NCBI GenBank assembly: GCA_900544675.1 | Contig: UQVZ01000028.1 | Span: forward strand, 1-41,661 | Reading direction: 5' to 3' | Source: an uncultured Bacteroides sp. | GTDB taxonomy: Bacteria; Bacteroidota; Bacteroidia; Bacteroidales; Bacteroidaceae | Length of the DNA: 41,661 nt | Part shown: positions 8,205 to 16,591 of the stretch, in pieces | Position numbering within the stretch: the first letter of the stretch is position 1 | Layout of the letters: each line of letters opens with the position of its first letter | Position numbers and translations under genes: made by a program | The notes under the pieces: model-generated | The model's database searches: none | What the model saw: only the letters and a program-made list of their open reading frames with translations | Told to the model about the DNA's origin: nothing

Positions 8205-8894
8205 TTATTTGTTCGTTTGGTTGTATTCTATCAGGGCATTCATGTCGGGGATTTCTATTTCCCGTCGGCTGAGCGATACCAGCCCTTGCTGTTTCAGGTC
8301 GTTCAGCACCTTCGATACATTGATGCGTGTATCATCAATCAGGTCTGCCAAGTCTTCCATCCGGATATGCAGTCTTTTACCTCCTTGGGCGGTAGAGCAT
8401 CGCAACAGCAGGAAATTGACGATTTTGTTTTGGGTGTTGCCTATGTGGGCATTCCACAACCGCCGGTAAATGGTTTGCGACCGGTTGCTGAGCAAGTTCA
8501 TGAAATTCAGTTGGAAGATGGCATATTTGTTCAGTTCCGTCAGGATGTATGATTTATCAATGGTAATGATGTTGGTCGGGGTTTGCGTGTAATAGGACGC
8601 GTTGTATTGCGGGTACATGCCGAACAGGGAATATGGTTCTATCACATGCGGTGCTTCCAGCGTTTCGTAGAGTACGTAATTATGGGTGGTATCTGCCGAT
8701 TCTGATAGAATTTTCCCTTGTATGACAAAAATCAGGCTGTTGCAGGCGGCGTTTTGGCGTACAATACAAGAACCTGCCGCAAGCTTTTGAAAGTGCAGCT
8801 TTACTTTTTCCAATATGGCGGTAAAGTCTTCTTTACAGAGGCCTTGGAACAAGGGGAGCAACAAAAGCTTATTATACATACTGTTTTCTTCCAT
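8205..8894 (-). CDS. Crp/Fnr family transcriptional regulator
   Basis: A 229-aa protein with an N-terminal cyclic-nucleotide-binding-like beta barrel (about 10-120) and a C-terminal winged helix (about 150-220). The recognition helix is in the LADLIDDTRINVSKVLNDL region, followed by LVSLSRREIEIP. The barrel lacks an obvious canonical cAMP phosphate-binding arginine motif and FNR-type cysteine clusters, so the ligand is unknown. The ATG at 8894 is used, and a second in-frame Met five codons in is possible. It is divergent from marC, with a perfect -7 box (8930-8937), and lies directly upstream of the M3 peptidase gene. Confidence 0.9.
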   Translation of the reverse strand: MEENSMYNKLLLLPLFQGLCKEDFTAILEKVKLHFQKLAAGSCIVRQNAACNSLIFVIQGKILSESADTTHNYVLYETLEAPHVIEPYSLFGMYPQYNASYYTQTPTNIITIDKSYILTELNKYAIFQLNFMNLLSNRSQTIYRRLWNAHIGNTQNKIVNFLLLRCSTAQGGKRLHIRMEDLADLIDDTRINVSKVLNDLKQQGLVSLSRREIEIPDMNALIEYNQTNK

Positions 8895-8929
8895 CTGTCT
8901 TTAACTTTATTAAGTTATATTTTAACACA

Positions 8930-8937
8930 CAAAATTA
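8930..8937 (-). promoter_or_regulatory. -7 box of the Crp/Fnr gene
   Basis: Minus-strand TAATTTTG is a perfect TAnnTTTG box, 36 bases before the ATG. No convincing -33 box is seen at the right distance. Confidence 0.5.
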
Positions 8938-9121
8938 AACAATATTCTGATACGTAGGATAGGTTTTACCTTTTTTATCGTTTCTTACCGTCTGCTAATG
9001 CTTGCCCTTCGGGCAGGGATTGGTTTTGATGTTCTTTTTGCCCGATGCTTTTATTGTGCTTTTTTTCATAAAAATTGGGGCAATACTGCTCTTTTATGCC
9101 TCAAATCTCGTTTTTTAATGT

Positions 9122-9129
9122 TATATTTG
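9122..9129 (+). promoter_or_regulatory. -7 box of marC
   Basis: TATATTTG is a perfect TAnnTTTG box, 25 bases before the marC-like ATG. The rest of the 260-bp gap to the Crp/Fnr gene is AT-rich and holds a small GCCC-TTCG-GGGC-type hairpin near 9005-9018 with no gene. Confidence 0.6.
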
Positions 9130-9154
9130 TGAACAAAAATTAAATGAATAGGCT

Positions 9155-9754
9155 ATGGGAGTATTTAATTTACAGGAATTGGTCAGCGCGTTTATCGTGC
9201 TGTTTGCGGTGATAGACATTATCGGGGCTGTACCTATTATCTTAGACCAAAAGCAAAAGGGGCGTCCGGTCAATGCCGTGAAGGCCACCTTGATAGCGGC
9301 AGGCTTATTGCTGGCGTTCTTTTTTGCCGGCGATATGATTCTGAAATTATTTCAGGTCGATATTGCATCGTTTGCCGTGGCAGGTGCGTTTATCATCTTT
9401 TTGATGTCGCTCGAAATGATATTGGATATCGAAGTATTCAAGAACATCGGTCCCATTAAGGAAGCCACGCTGGTGCCGCTGGTCTTTCCGTTGCTTGCCG
9501 GAGCAGGTTCGTTCACTACCTTGTTGTCCTTGCGGGCGGAATATGCCACTCTTAACATTTTATTGGCTTTGTTGCTGAACATGGTGTGGGTGTTTGTTGT
9601 TCTGAAAATGACGGACCGTATCGAACGCCTGTTGGGGAAAGGAGGCATTTACATTATCCGTAAGTTTTTCGGGATTATCTTGCTTGCCATTTCCGTCCGC
9701 TTGTTTACGGCAAACCTTACATCGCTCATCGAGCAGTTCCAACATGGAGGTTGA
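9155..9754 (+). CDS. MarC family (UPF0056) integral membrane protein
   Basis: A 199-aa protein with about six transmembrane segments and the family features FAVIDIIGAVPI near the N terminus and VPLVFPLLAGAGSFTTLL in the middle. Family members sit in the inner membrane. The original link to multiple antibiotic resistance was withdrawn for E. coli MarC and the physiological role is unclear. It is followed 112 bases later by the SLC13 transporter on the same strand. No catalytic residues can be identified. Confidence 0.93.
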   Translation: MGVFNLQELVSAFIVLFAVIDIIGAVPIILDQKQKGRPVNAVKATLIAAGLLLAFFFAGDMILKLFQVDIASFAVAGAFIIFLMSLEMILDIEVFKNIGPIKEATLVPLVFPLLAGAGSFTTLLSLRAEYATLNILLALLLNMVWVFVVLKMTDRIERLLGKGGIYIIRKFFGIILLAISVRLFTANLTSLIEQFQHGG

Positions 9755-9866
9755 AACGGTTTGTCATCGTGGAAGGAAAAGAGATTCATCCTATATTAAG
9801 ATAATCTTCTTCCCGCTTTCCGAGAGTTGCTTGTAATTATTGGTTCACTTTTAGTTTTTTAGATTT

Positions 9867-11726
9867 ATGCTTATAACCCTTGCGATTTTGGTGCTGTCGG
9901 CTGTTTTTTTCGTATCGGGAAAGGTACGGTCGGATATTGTGGCTCTTTGTGCGTTGATAGCCTTGTTGATTTTTCATATCCTCACTCCCGAAGAAGCCCT
10001 TTCCGGCTTTTCCAATTCGGTGGTGATTATGATGGTCGGGCTGTTTGTAGTAGGAGGAGCTATCTTCCAGACAGGTCTGGCAAAGATGATTAGCTCGCGT
10101 ATCCTGAAACTGGCGGGAAAGAGCGAGTTGCGCTTGTTCCTGTTGGTGATGTTGGTGACTTCGGCTATCGGCGCATTTGTAAGCAATACGGGTACGGTGG
10201 CGCTGATGTTACCCATCGTGGTGAGCCTGGCTTACAATGCCGGCATGAATCCTTCGCGCCTGCTGATGCCTTTGGCTTTTGCCAGCAGCATGGGCGGTAT
10301 GATGACGCTTATCGGTACGCCGCCCAACCTGGTGATTCAGGATACGCTGGTTCATGCGGGTTTCGAGCCTTTGTCGTTCTTCTCTTTCCTGCCGGTGGGA
10401 TTGGTTTGTATGGTGACGGGGATTATTGTGCTGCTGCCCTTAACGAAATGGTTCTTGTCGAAGAAACGCAAGAAAGACGACCGCTCTTCCGGCGGAAAAT
10501 CGTTGAATGAATTGGTAAAAGAATACGGTTTGTCGACTAATCTGTTCCGCGTTAAGGCATTGGAAGAGTCTTCTTTATTGGGTCAGACGGTACAAGGTCT
10601 GGATGTGCGCCGCAAGTATGGGCTGAATATCCTGGAGGTGCGCCGTGGCGAAGGCTCGCAACACCGTTTTCTGAAGACCGTGACACAGAAGCTGGCTTCG
10701 CCCGATACGGTGATTCAGGCAGGCGATGTGCTCTATGTGTCGGGCGATGCCGAAGCCGTATCGCGCTTCGCTTCCGATTTTTCCATGCAGTTGATGGACG
10801 GGCATACGACGGAAATGGCAGCTCATGCCACCCATTCGCTTGACTTTTACGACATCGGTATAGCCGAAATCGTGCTGATGCCTTCTTCCAACATCATCAA
10901 TCAGCAGGTGAAGGAAGCCGGATTCCGGGATAAATTTAATGTGAACGTATTGGGTATCCGGCGAAAGAAAGAATACATCCTGCAGGATTTGGGTAAGGAA
11001 CGGATGCACAACGGCGATGTTCTGCTTGTGCAGGGCCAGTGGCAAGACATAGCCCGCCTGACGAAAGAAGATACCGATTGGGTGGTATTGGGGCAACCCC
11101 TTGCCGAGGCGGCAAAAGTGACTTTGGACTATAAAGCTCCGGTAGCAGCCGTTATCATGCTCCTGATGGTAGCCATGATGGTTTTCGACTTCATACCGGT
11201 GGCTCCGGTTACGGCGGTGATGATTGCCGCCATGCTGATGGTGCTTACGGGATGCTTCCGCAATGTGGAGGCGGCTTATAAGACTATCAACTGGGAAACC
11301 ATCGTGTTGTTTGCGGGGATGCTCCCCATGTCGCTGGCATTGGAAAAGACCGGCGCTTCCGATTACATATCCAGTTCGCTGGTCAGCGGATTGGGCACAC
11401 ACGGACCTTTGGTCTTGATGGCAGGCATTTATTTCACCACTTCCTTGATGACAATGTTCATCAGCAATACGGTTACGGCCGTGCTCATGGCTCCGATAGC
11501 TTTGCAGAGTGCCTTGCAGATCGATGTCAGTCCGGTTCCTTTCCTGTTTGCGGTGACGGTGGCTGCCAGCATGTGTTTCGCTTCGCCTTTCTCTACACCG
11601 CCCAATGCCTTGGTAATGCCTGCCGGGCAATATACGTTCATGGATTATGTCAAGGTAGGATTGCCCTTGCAGATTATCATGGGCGTTGTGATGATTTTTG
11701 TTCTTCCGCTGCTCTTCCCGTTTTAG
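9867..11726 (+). CDS. SLC13/DASS family permease with two RCK_C (TrkA_C) domains
   Basis: A 619-aa transporter. Two membrane halves flank a soluble insert. The first half has SNTGT (106-110) and GTPPN (150-154) and the second has SNTVTAVLMAP and STPPNALVMP, the paired hairpin motifs typical of ion transporter superfamily carriers. The central segment (about 215-400) holds two RCK_C-type domains (LEVRRGEGSQHRFLKTV; LGIRRKKEYILQDLG), which probably sense ligand or regulate. The anion substrate (sulfate, dicarboxylate or other) cannot be told. The gene ends 17 bases before a large inverted repeat. Confidence 0.92.
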   Translation: MLITLAILVLSAVFFVSGKVRSDIVALCALIALLIFHILTPEEALSGFSNSVVIMMVGLFVVGGAIFQTGLAKMISSRILKLAGKSELRLFLLVMLVTSAIGAFVSNTGTVALMLPIVVSLAYNAGMNPSRLLMPLAFASSMGGMMTLIGTPPNLVIQDTLVHAGFEPLSFFSFLPVGLVCMVTGIIVLLPLTKWFLSKKRKKDDRSSGGKSLNELVKEYGLSTNLFRVKALEESSLLGQTVQGLDVRRKYGLNILEVRRGEGSQHRFLKTVTQKLASPDTVIQAGDVLYVSGDAEAVSRFASDFSMQLMDGHTTEMAAHATHSLDFYDIGIAEIVLMPSSNIINQQVKEAGFRDKFNVNVLGIRRKKEYILQDLGKERMHNGDVLLVQGQWQDIARLTKEDTDWVVLGQPLAEAAKVTLDYKAPVAAVIMLLMVAMMVFDFIPVAPVTAVMIAAMLMVLTGCFRNVEAAYKTINWETIVLFAGMLPMSLALEKTGASDYISSSLVSGLGTHGPLVLMAGIYFTTSLMTMFISNTVTAVLMAPIALQSALQIDVSPVPFLFAVTVAASMCFASPFSTPPNALVMPAGQYTFMDYVKVGLPLQIIMGVVMIFVLPLLFPF

Positions 11727-11743
11727 CCGGGGATGTTTTTTTT

Positions 11744-11824
11744 GAACACAGAGACACAGAGTCACAGAGATTTATTTTGATTACCGACTAATCATTTCCT
11801 TTGTGACTCTGTGTCTCTGTGTTC
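11744..11824. terminator. Inverted repeat of CTCTGTG-type sequence, likely bidirectional terminator
   Basis: Arms 11744-11767 and 11801-11824 are complementary at 23 of 24 positions, separated by 33 bases. The arms are made of CACAGAG/CTCTGTG units. A related single copy, AATAAATCTCTGTG followed by CTCTGTGTTCGG, lies at 12130-12156. The position between the 3' ends of the SLC13 permease and the TIGR03915 gene suits a terminator for convergent transcripts. Confidence 0.75.
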
Positions 11825-11895
11825 GGCTCTCAATATTTAAAAAACCGCCTACACATCCTACTGCCTGTAACGGAGCAGATAGCTTCGTTTCTGAT

Positions 11896-11956
11896 AAGAT
11901 TAATAATCTTCAAGCGATAAGATTATTAATCTTTCGGCTGTAAGATTATTAATCTT
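11896..11956. repeat. Three 15-bp palindromes at exact 23-bp pitch
   Basis: Near-identical palindromes AAGATTATTAATCTT (first copy AAGATTAATAATCTT) lie at 11896-11910, 11919-11933 and 11942-11956, separated by dissimilar 8-bp spacers. The 23-bp pitch is about two helical turns, so equivalent faces align. This looks like an array of dimeric-protein sites or a short interspersed palindrome. No gene uses it as an obvious promoter. Confidence 0.85.
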
Positions 11957-11969
11957 CCACCAAATGCAG

Positions 11970-12077
11970 TCAGATGCATCGGGGGAAGCAATTGGCTTTG
12001 GTGGCGATTCCGGACTTCATCAATACCTTCCGTTCAAGCTTACGCAACTCGTTTTCATTCCTTGAAGCACCAAACAA
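11970..12077 (-). other. Possible 35-aa reading frame or gene remnant
   Basis: A minus-strand frame, open from 12104 with a possible TTG start at 12075-12077, encodes a basic peptide containing ENELRKLERKVLMKSG and ending in CFPRCI. The composition looks protein-like (charged amphipathic helix, then a Cys-rich tail), but there is no ATG and no clear ribosome site. It could be a decayed gene end, a small protein or part of a repeat. The remainder of 11727-12171 holds only the repeats listed separately. Confidence 0.2.
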
Positions 12078-12171
12078 ATTTTTACATGCTAAAAAATGAT
12101 GAAGTCAAGAAATGGTTAGTTGGTAAGTCAATAAATCTCTGTGGCTCTGTGTTCGGTTCTTATTCTCGTGT

Positions 12172-12939
12172 TCAGTCTTTCTCGGTCAAGTATTTCCAGT
12201 AGCGCACAGGCATGTCTTTCTTATGCTTGACAGGATTGAGCCGTTCGCGGATGCAGATGGAGTGGAAATAGTTTTTCCAAAGTGTCTGATAAAGCTTTTC
12301 GTTCTTGTCTAGCAGGCTTTCGTCGGGCTTTCCTGTTGCCAATGCCGTCTGGTCGGGGTCGGTAAAAGTAATTTCATTCACTTCCTTGCCATCGTAATAA
12401 TAGCCGAAACGTCGGCGCGCGTCGTAGATAATCCATCGCTGGTCGGCAAAACGGTCGCGGAAATGGGCGATGGTCAGCGACAGGACATTATATAAAGGCT
12501 CCATGACGCCGAAATAGGTTCCGTCTGCCAGTTTCTGAAAACGCATGAATTGCAGGATGCGATACCGTTCGCCGCTTACTTTCCTGCCCAGTTGGGTAAC
12601 AGCCAGAATAGTCGGGTCGGCAAAGTTGGTGTCGACGGGTTGTTTAGCATCGAATATCGTTTTCATGTAACGCATCAGGAGCATGGGTGCCTCGGGTGCT
12701 TCCGATAGCCAGCAATACGTGATGCAGGTTGTTGTACGATGCGATAGTTTCCGGCACAAAGCCTTCCATACCCGTTCGGCTTTGACGGTATCGGTTATTA
12801 CGTGATGCACTTCGTCGTAGAACAAAGGCAAAGGCTCTGTTTCACGCAATAGTTGGTTAGGGAATGTCCGCCGTGCGTAAGCATCAAACAGAGCCGTAAG
12901 CAATCCTTCGAAAGTCTGGTCGTATATGAATAGAGTCAT
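12172..12939 (-). CDS. TIGR03915 family putative DNA metabolism protein
   Basis: A 255-aa protein starting at MTLFIYDQTFEGLLTALFDAY, the characteristic N terminus of the TIGR03915 (SAM_7_link) family. These are normally encoded beside a radical SAM protein (TIGR03916) and sometimes fused to a uracil-DNA glycosylase-like domain, implying a DNA repair or modification role. Conserved stretches seen include FMRFQKLADGTYFGVMEP and the C-terminal YWKYLTEK. No UDG domain is fused here and no radical SAM gene flanks it. The frame is open upstream to 13014, but that part overlaps a hairpin and is not protein-like. Function unproven. Confidence 0.85.
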   Translation of the reverse strand: MTLFIYDQTFEGLLTALFDAYARRTFPNQLLRETEPLPLFYDEVHHVITDTVKAERVWKALCRKLSHRTTTCITYCWLSEAPEAPMLLMRYMKTIFDAKQPVDTNFADPTILAVTQLGRKVSGERYRILQFMRFQKLADGTYFGVMEPLYNVLSLTIAHFRDRFADQRWIIYDARRRFGYYYDGKEVNEITFTDPDQTALATGKPDESLLDKNEKLYQTLWKNYFHSICIRERLNPVKHKKDMPVRYWKYLTEKD

Positions 12940-12975
12940 GAGTTTTTTTATTCTCGTTCTTTTGAGTTTTCTTGG

Positions 12976-13062
12976 GGAAAACGACCGCAGCGGTACAAAG
13001 ACGCGTTCATGCATTTCATCTTCATGAAAACGCTGCGCCTTTTGTACCGCTGCGGCTTTTCC
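12976..13062. terminator. Long imperfect inverted repeat between the ppiD-like gene and TIGR03915 gene
   Basis: A left arm from 12976 to 13011 and a right arm from 13023 to 13062 pair over most of about 35 positions, with a core complementary block CCGCAGCGGTACAAA / TTTGTACCGCTGCGG. On the minus strand it lies 20 bases after the ppiD-like stop and 37 bases before the next start, so it likely terminates the ppiD transcript or stabilises its 3' end. Confidence 0.7.
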
Positions 13063-13081
13063 GGCAAGTTGCCTTCCTGCG

Positions 13082-15217
13082 TTAGAAGTAGAGGTAACGC
13101 TGGTCGGTCACTTCGCCTTTCTCTCTCAATTCATAGATGCACTGGTTGGCGTATGCCGAACCCATAGAGGTGAGTGTAGCTTCTTCTTTCTTGGCATCGA
13201 ATTCTTCGCTGCCCTTGTCTTTGGCATATACCTGAATCATATAGACACCTGCATTGCCTTTGATGGGAGCTGACACTTTGTCAACATCGGTTTTCGAAGC
13301 GTATGCGCTGATTACCGGTTCGCTGGCATGTGTAACCGAGATGTAAGCCGGCGCGTTGAATGTTACGTGTTTCACGCTGTCGCTTACGGCATCTTTCATT
13401 TCCTTTACTTGTGCCAGGCTGTTGAAGCCGTTCATCTGGTCCATCAGCTGTTCCGCTTTCTTGTCGCGGATGATTTCGGCACGCAACATATTCGCCACTT
13501 TGTTGATGTTGACATAACCTTTCTTGTTGATGCCTTCCAAGCCTACTACTATCATGTGGTCGTTGTCGCCACATTCGTAGAGCGGAGACACTTCGCCCAC
13601 TTTCGCGTCGAAAATCCAGCGCAAAGCGTCTTGGGTAGAGTGGATATTGCCTACATAGTGTGCGTTGCTCGGGAAGTCGGAACGGGGAATCAGGCTGTAT
13701 CCGGCTTCTTCGGCGTTTTTCTTCATTTCTTCCAGTGTCGTGTTCTGGGCAACGAACTGGCTGAACTTGTTGTATGCGTCGCTGTAAGTCTCTTTGCTGA
13801 ACTCAACCGGGCATTTTACAACGGCTACCTGATATTTCGGTTTCATGGCTTTTTTGCCCATTACTTGGATAATCAGGTTGGCTTGTCCGATTTTCAGATT
13901 CTTCAGTTCATTTACCGGCTGGTTGATGAGCGTTTGGATGTATGTCAGGTTGTCGGCATCCAGTTCCGCGCCTTCCCAGCTCAGTGCGTTAATCCAAGTG
14001 CTTTCGCCGGTCTGTCCGTATGCTTTTGCCACTTCGGCAAAGTCGGCACCACCCTTGATGGCATTATAGATACTGTCTGACAGTTCGGTACGGCGTGCTT
14101 CTGTGTCAGCCATTACCTGAATCTGACGGTATTGGATAGAGTCGGGAGCGGTAGCCTTGGCGATAATCTTGAAAGCATTGTAAGAGTCATCGCTTTGGTT
14201 GTAGTAAGGACCATACACTTCGTTTACCGAAGCGGAGTCAAGACGGGCTGCCACGTCTTGCGGAAGCGATGTCTTGTTGATAGCTACACCGGTATAGTTG
14301 ACAGCCGAGCCGGTAGAACGGATAAACGCGGCATAGTCGTCGGTCGTTTTATCCAGCTGGTTGCTGTATTCAGTCACTTCTTTCAATACGGCTTCACGGT
14401 CGGCGGCGGAAGGAACTACATGTACATCGATGTATTGGATGTCGCGGGTTTCTTCGGGCTGCTTGTATGCCTCTTTCCGTTCATTGTAAAGCTTCTTGAT
14501 TTCATCGTCGGATACGGTGATGGTAGAGTCGCTGATGCTGGCGTAAGGAACACCTGCCAAAAGCAAGTCGCTCTGCTCGGTACGTCCCTTGAATGCGTCT
14601 TCTGCAGCTACCGGATTTGAAATCAATGATTTGGCAATCAGGTTCTGGTATTTCGAAGCCAAAGTAGACTGTCTCAGTGTCTTTTCTACGAATTTCCAGA
14701 AGTTGCCCAATTTCTGATAATATTCGGCATACTGTGCCGGCATCTGTGAAGAACCCAGGTTAGCGTATTCTACCAGGAATTTCTTCAGCATATCCTTATC
14801 GAACGCTCCTGTCTGCGGATTGCGGAACGGAGTCTGCATCAACAGGGGATTGGTGCCTTCGTCGATGATTGCCTGAAGTTCTTTGTCGGTAACGGTCAGA
14901 CCCAGTTTCTCGGCTTCGGCGGCAATCAGCTGATTGGTGACATAGGTATTCCATACCTGGTCCTTGATGTTTGTCAGCTGGTCTTCGTTGAGTGAATTCA
15001 GTCCGTTGGTCAGCTTGATGACTTCGCTGAATTCGTCTACCATTTGCTGATACTCTTGTGCGGAGAGCTTCTCTCCGTTGACTTCTCCGACGTCTTGTCT
15101 TCCTTGGTGCGGCTGGAGTACTTTCCAGGCGTCACCCGCGATGAAAGCGAAAAGGGCAAGACCGATTACAATGACCAAAAGTGGTCCTTTGCTTCTAATT
15201 GATTGTAAAGTTGCCAT
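13082..15217 (-). CDS. PpiD-like periplasmic peptidyl-prolyl isomerase / SurA-N foldase
   Basis: A 711-aa protein with an N-terminal membrane anchor at about residues 12-30 (GPLLVIVIGLALFAFIAGD). A SurA_N-type chaperone domain follows (about 40-220, including VNGEKLSAQEYQQMVDEF), then a parvulin/PpiC-type region in the middle (about 340-450, including GADFAEVAKAYGQTG) and a second, more diverged segment near 520-600. It should assist folding of exported and outer-membrane proteins near SecYEG. Catalytic parvulin residues are poorly conserved, so chaperone activity may dominate. It is the last gene of the minus-strand cluster from coaX. The 100 bases upstream include a weak promoter candidate (TATCTTCG, 15259-15266). 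Confidence 0.92.
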   Translation of the reverse strand: MATLQSIRSKGPLLVIVIGLALFAFIAGDAWKVLQPHQGRQDVGEVNGEKLSAQEYQQMVDEFSEVIKLTNGLNSLNEDQLTNIKDQVWNTYVTNQLIAAEAEKLGLTVTDKELQAIIDEGTNPLLMQTPFRNPQTGAFDKDMLKKFLVEYANLGSSQMPAQYAEYYQKLGNFWKFVEKTLRQSTLASKYQNLIAKSLISNPVAAEDAFKGRTEQSDLLLAGVPYASISDSTITVSDDEIKKLYNERKEAYKQPEETRDIQYIDVHVVPSAADREAVLKEVTEYSNQLDKTTDDYAAFIRSTGSAVNYTGVAINKTSLPQDVAARLDSASVNEVYGPYYNQSDDSYNAFKIIAKATAPDSIQYRQIQVMADTEARRTELSDSIYNAIKGGADFAEVAKAYGQTGESTWINALSWEGAELDADNLTYIQTLINQPVNELKNLKIGQANLIIQVMGKKAMKPKYQVAVVKCPVEFSKETYSDAYNKFSQFVAQNTTLEEMKKNAEEAGYSLIPRSDFPSNAHYVGNIHSTQDALRWIFDAKVGEVSPLYECGDNDHMIVVGLEGINKKGYVNINKVANMLRAEIIRDKKAEQLMDQMNGFNSLAQVKEMKDAVSDSVKHVTFNAPAYISVTHASEPVISAYASKTDVDKVSAPIKGNAGVYMIQVYAKDKGSEEFDAKKEEATLTSMGSAYANQCIYELREKGEVTDQRYLYF

Positions 15218-15317
15218 TTAAAGTGATTATTTTGTTTATTGTTTTTCCTTTTAGCGCACGAAGATACAAAAAATGTGTTTAGCAAAGCTGTTTTTCGACA
15301 AAAAAATGATGTTTTCC

Positions 15318-16583
15318 TTAGGTTTGCGGCATAACTTTCAGTTTTACCAGTTCTATTTTGGTAGCCGTGACCTTGATTATCTTGAAATGGAACCGGTTGA
15401 TGACCACCACTTCATGGGCTTTCGGGAAGCTTTGGAACTCGTGGAGTATCAGTCCGCCTATGGTCTGGTATTCATCGCTTTCGGGCAGGTCGAGCCCGAA
15501 TTCTTCGTTCGCTTTCTCGATGTCGAGGCGTCCCGAGAAGATGTATTCGTTTTCGCCGATGGCTTTTGCTACGGTAGAATTGGTATCGTGCTCGTCTTCG
15601 ATGTCACCCAAGATTTCTTCTACCAGGTCTTCCATCGAGACAATGCCCGAAGTCCCTCCGAACTCGTCGACGACTACAGCCAGCGAACGCTTTTGCTGCA
15701 TCAGGAGTTTCATCAGCTTATGGGTGCTCATCGATTCGGGCACGATGGGGATGCGCCGTATGTTTTTATGCCAGTCGGTAAGAGGCTTGAACATTTCGGA
15801 AGAATGGATGTAGCCCACGATGTTGTCAATATTCTCTTTGTAGACAATGACTTTGCTGATGCCGTGCTCGATGAAGGTCTCTTTCAGCTTGTCGAGTGGC
15901 GTATCCAGCTCGACCGCGATGATTTCGGTGCGGGGAATCATGCAGTCGCGTGCCTTGATATTCGAAAAGTCGAGCGCGTTGCGGAACAGTTCGATTTCGG
16001 TATTGATGTTTTCGGGGTTGTCTGTATCTTTCAGGCTGTTTTGGATAAAGGTGTCCAAATCGACTTTGGTAAATGCCATTTCGGTGGCTTTCTTGTCTAC
16101 CTTATGTCCGGATATGCGGAGAATGCCGGCGGAAAGCGAAGACACCAGCCGGCTGATGGGGTAGAGAATGACGTAGCATACGAAAGCCGGGACGGCAAAA
16201 ACGTACAGGCAATGTCCCGGGAACATCTTGAACAGGGTCTTGGGGATGAATTCGAGGGTAATGACCATGATGATTGCCGAGATAAGCATCTCGATAAGGA
16301 GTAATAAAAGAGGGGGAATGCCCATCGACAGGAAGACATGTTGATCGAGCAATTCAATCATCCAGATGCAGAACATCACCAGCGAGACACTGTTGCCTAC
16401 CAGCATGGTAGAGACAAAATGGTTGGCGTTGCGGTAGAACCGGGATAGAATCCGTGCCGGCAGGCTGTTGTCTTTCTTCATCTCGAAGCGGAGCTTGCTG
16501 GAAGACAGAAAAGCGATTTCCATCCCTGCAAAGAAGGTGGAAAGCGCTATACATATAAGGAGTTTGATGATAAGGCCTGTCAT
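15318..16583 (-). CDS. CNNM/CorC (hemolysin C-like) transmembrane protein
   Basis: A 421-aa protein with an N-terminal DUF21/CNNM membrane domain (about 1-165, four hydrophobic segments). A CBS-pair follows (about 200-320), including the typical DCMIPRTEIIAV and AVVVDEFGGTSGIVSMEDLVEEI stretches, and then a C-terminal CorC/HlyC transporter-associated domain (about 335-421). Family members are linked to Mg2+ or other divalent cation efflux. The hemolysin label is historical. The ATG at 16581-16583 is chosen because the upstream extension to 16853 is out of frame with lptC and not protein-like. The gap from the lptC stop is 8 bases, so the two form one operon. Confidence 0.93.
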   Translation of the reverse strand: MTGLIIKLLICIALSTFFAGMEIAFLSSSKLRFEMKKDNSLPARILSRFYRNANHFVSTMLVGNSVSLVMFCIWMIELLDQHVFLSMGIPPLLLLLIEMLISAIIMVITLEFIPKTLFKMFPGHCLYVFAVPAFVCYVILYPISRLVSSLSAGILRISGHKVDKKATEMAFTKVDLDTFIQNSLKDTDNPENINTEIELFRNALDFSNIKARDCMIPRTEIIAVELDTPLDKLKETFIEHGISKVIVYKENIDNIVGYIHSSEMFKPLTDWHKNIRRIPIVPESMSTHKLMKLLMQQKRSLAVVVDEFGGTSGIVSMEDLVEEILGDIEDEHDTNSTVAKAIGENEYIFSGRLDIEKANEEFGLDLPESDEYQTIGGLILHEFQSFPKAHEVVVINRFHFKIIKVTATKIELVKLKVMPQT

Positions 16584-16591
16584 GTCGTTGC

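Noticed and set aside
11896..11956. CRISPR-like array
   Set aside because: Only three 15-bp palindromes with 8-bp spacers and no cas genes; both repeat and spacer are too short.
12940..13014. N-terminal extension of the TIGR03915 frame
   Set aside because: It lies in the hairpin region, and the family begins at MTLFIYDQ.
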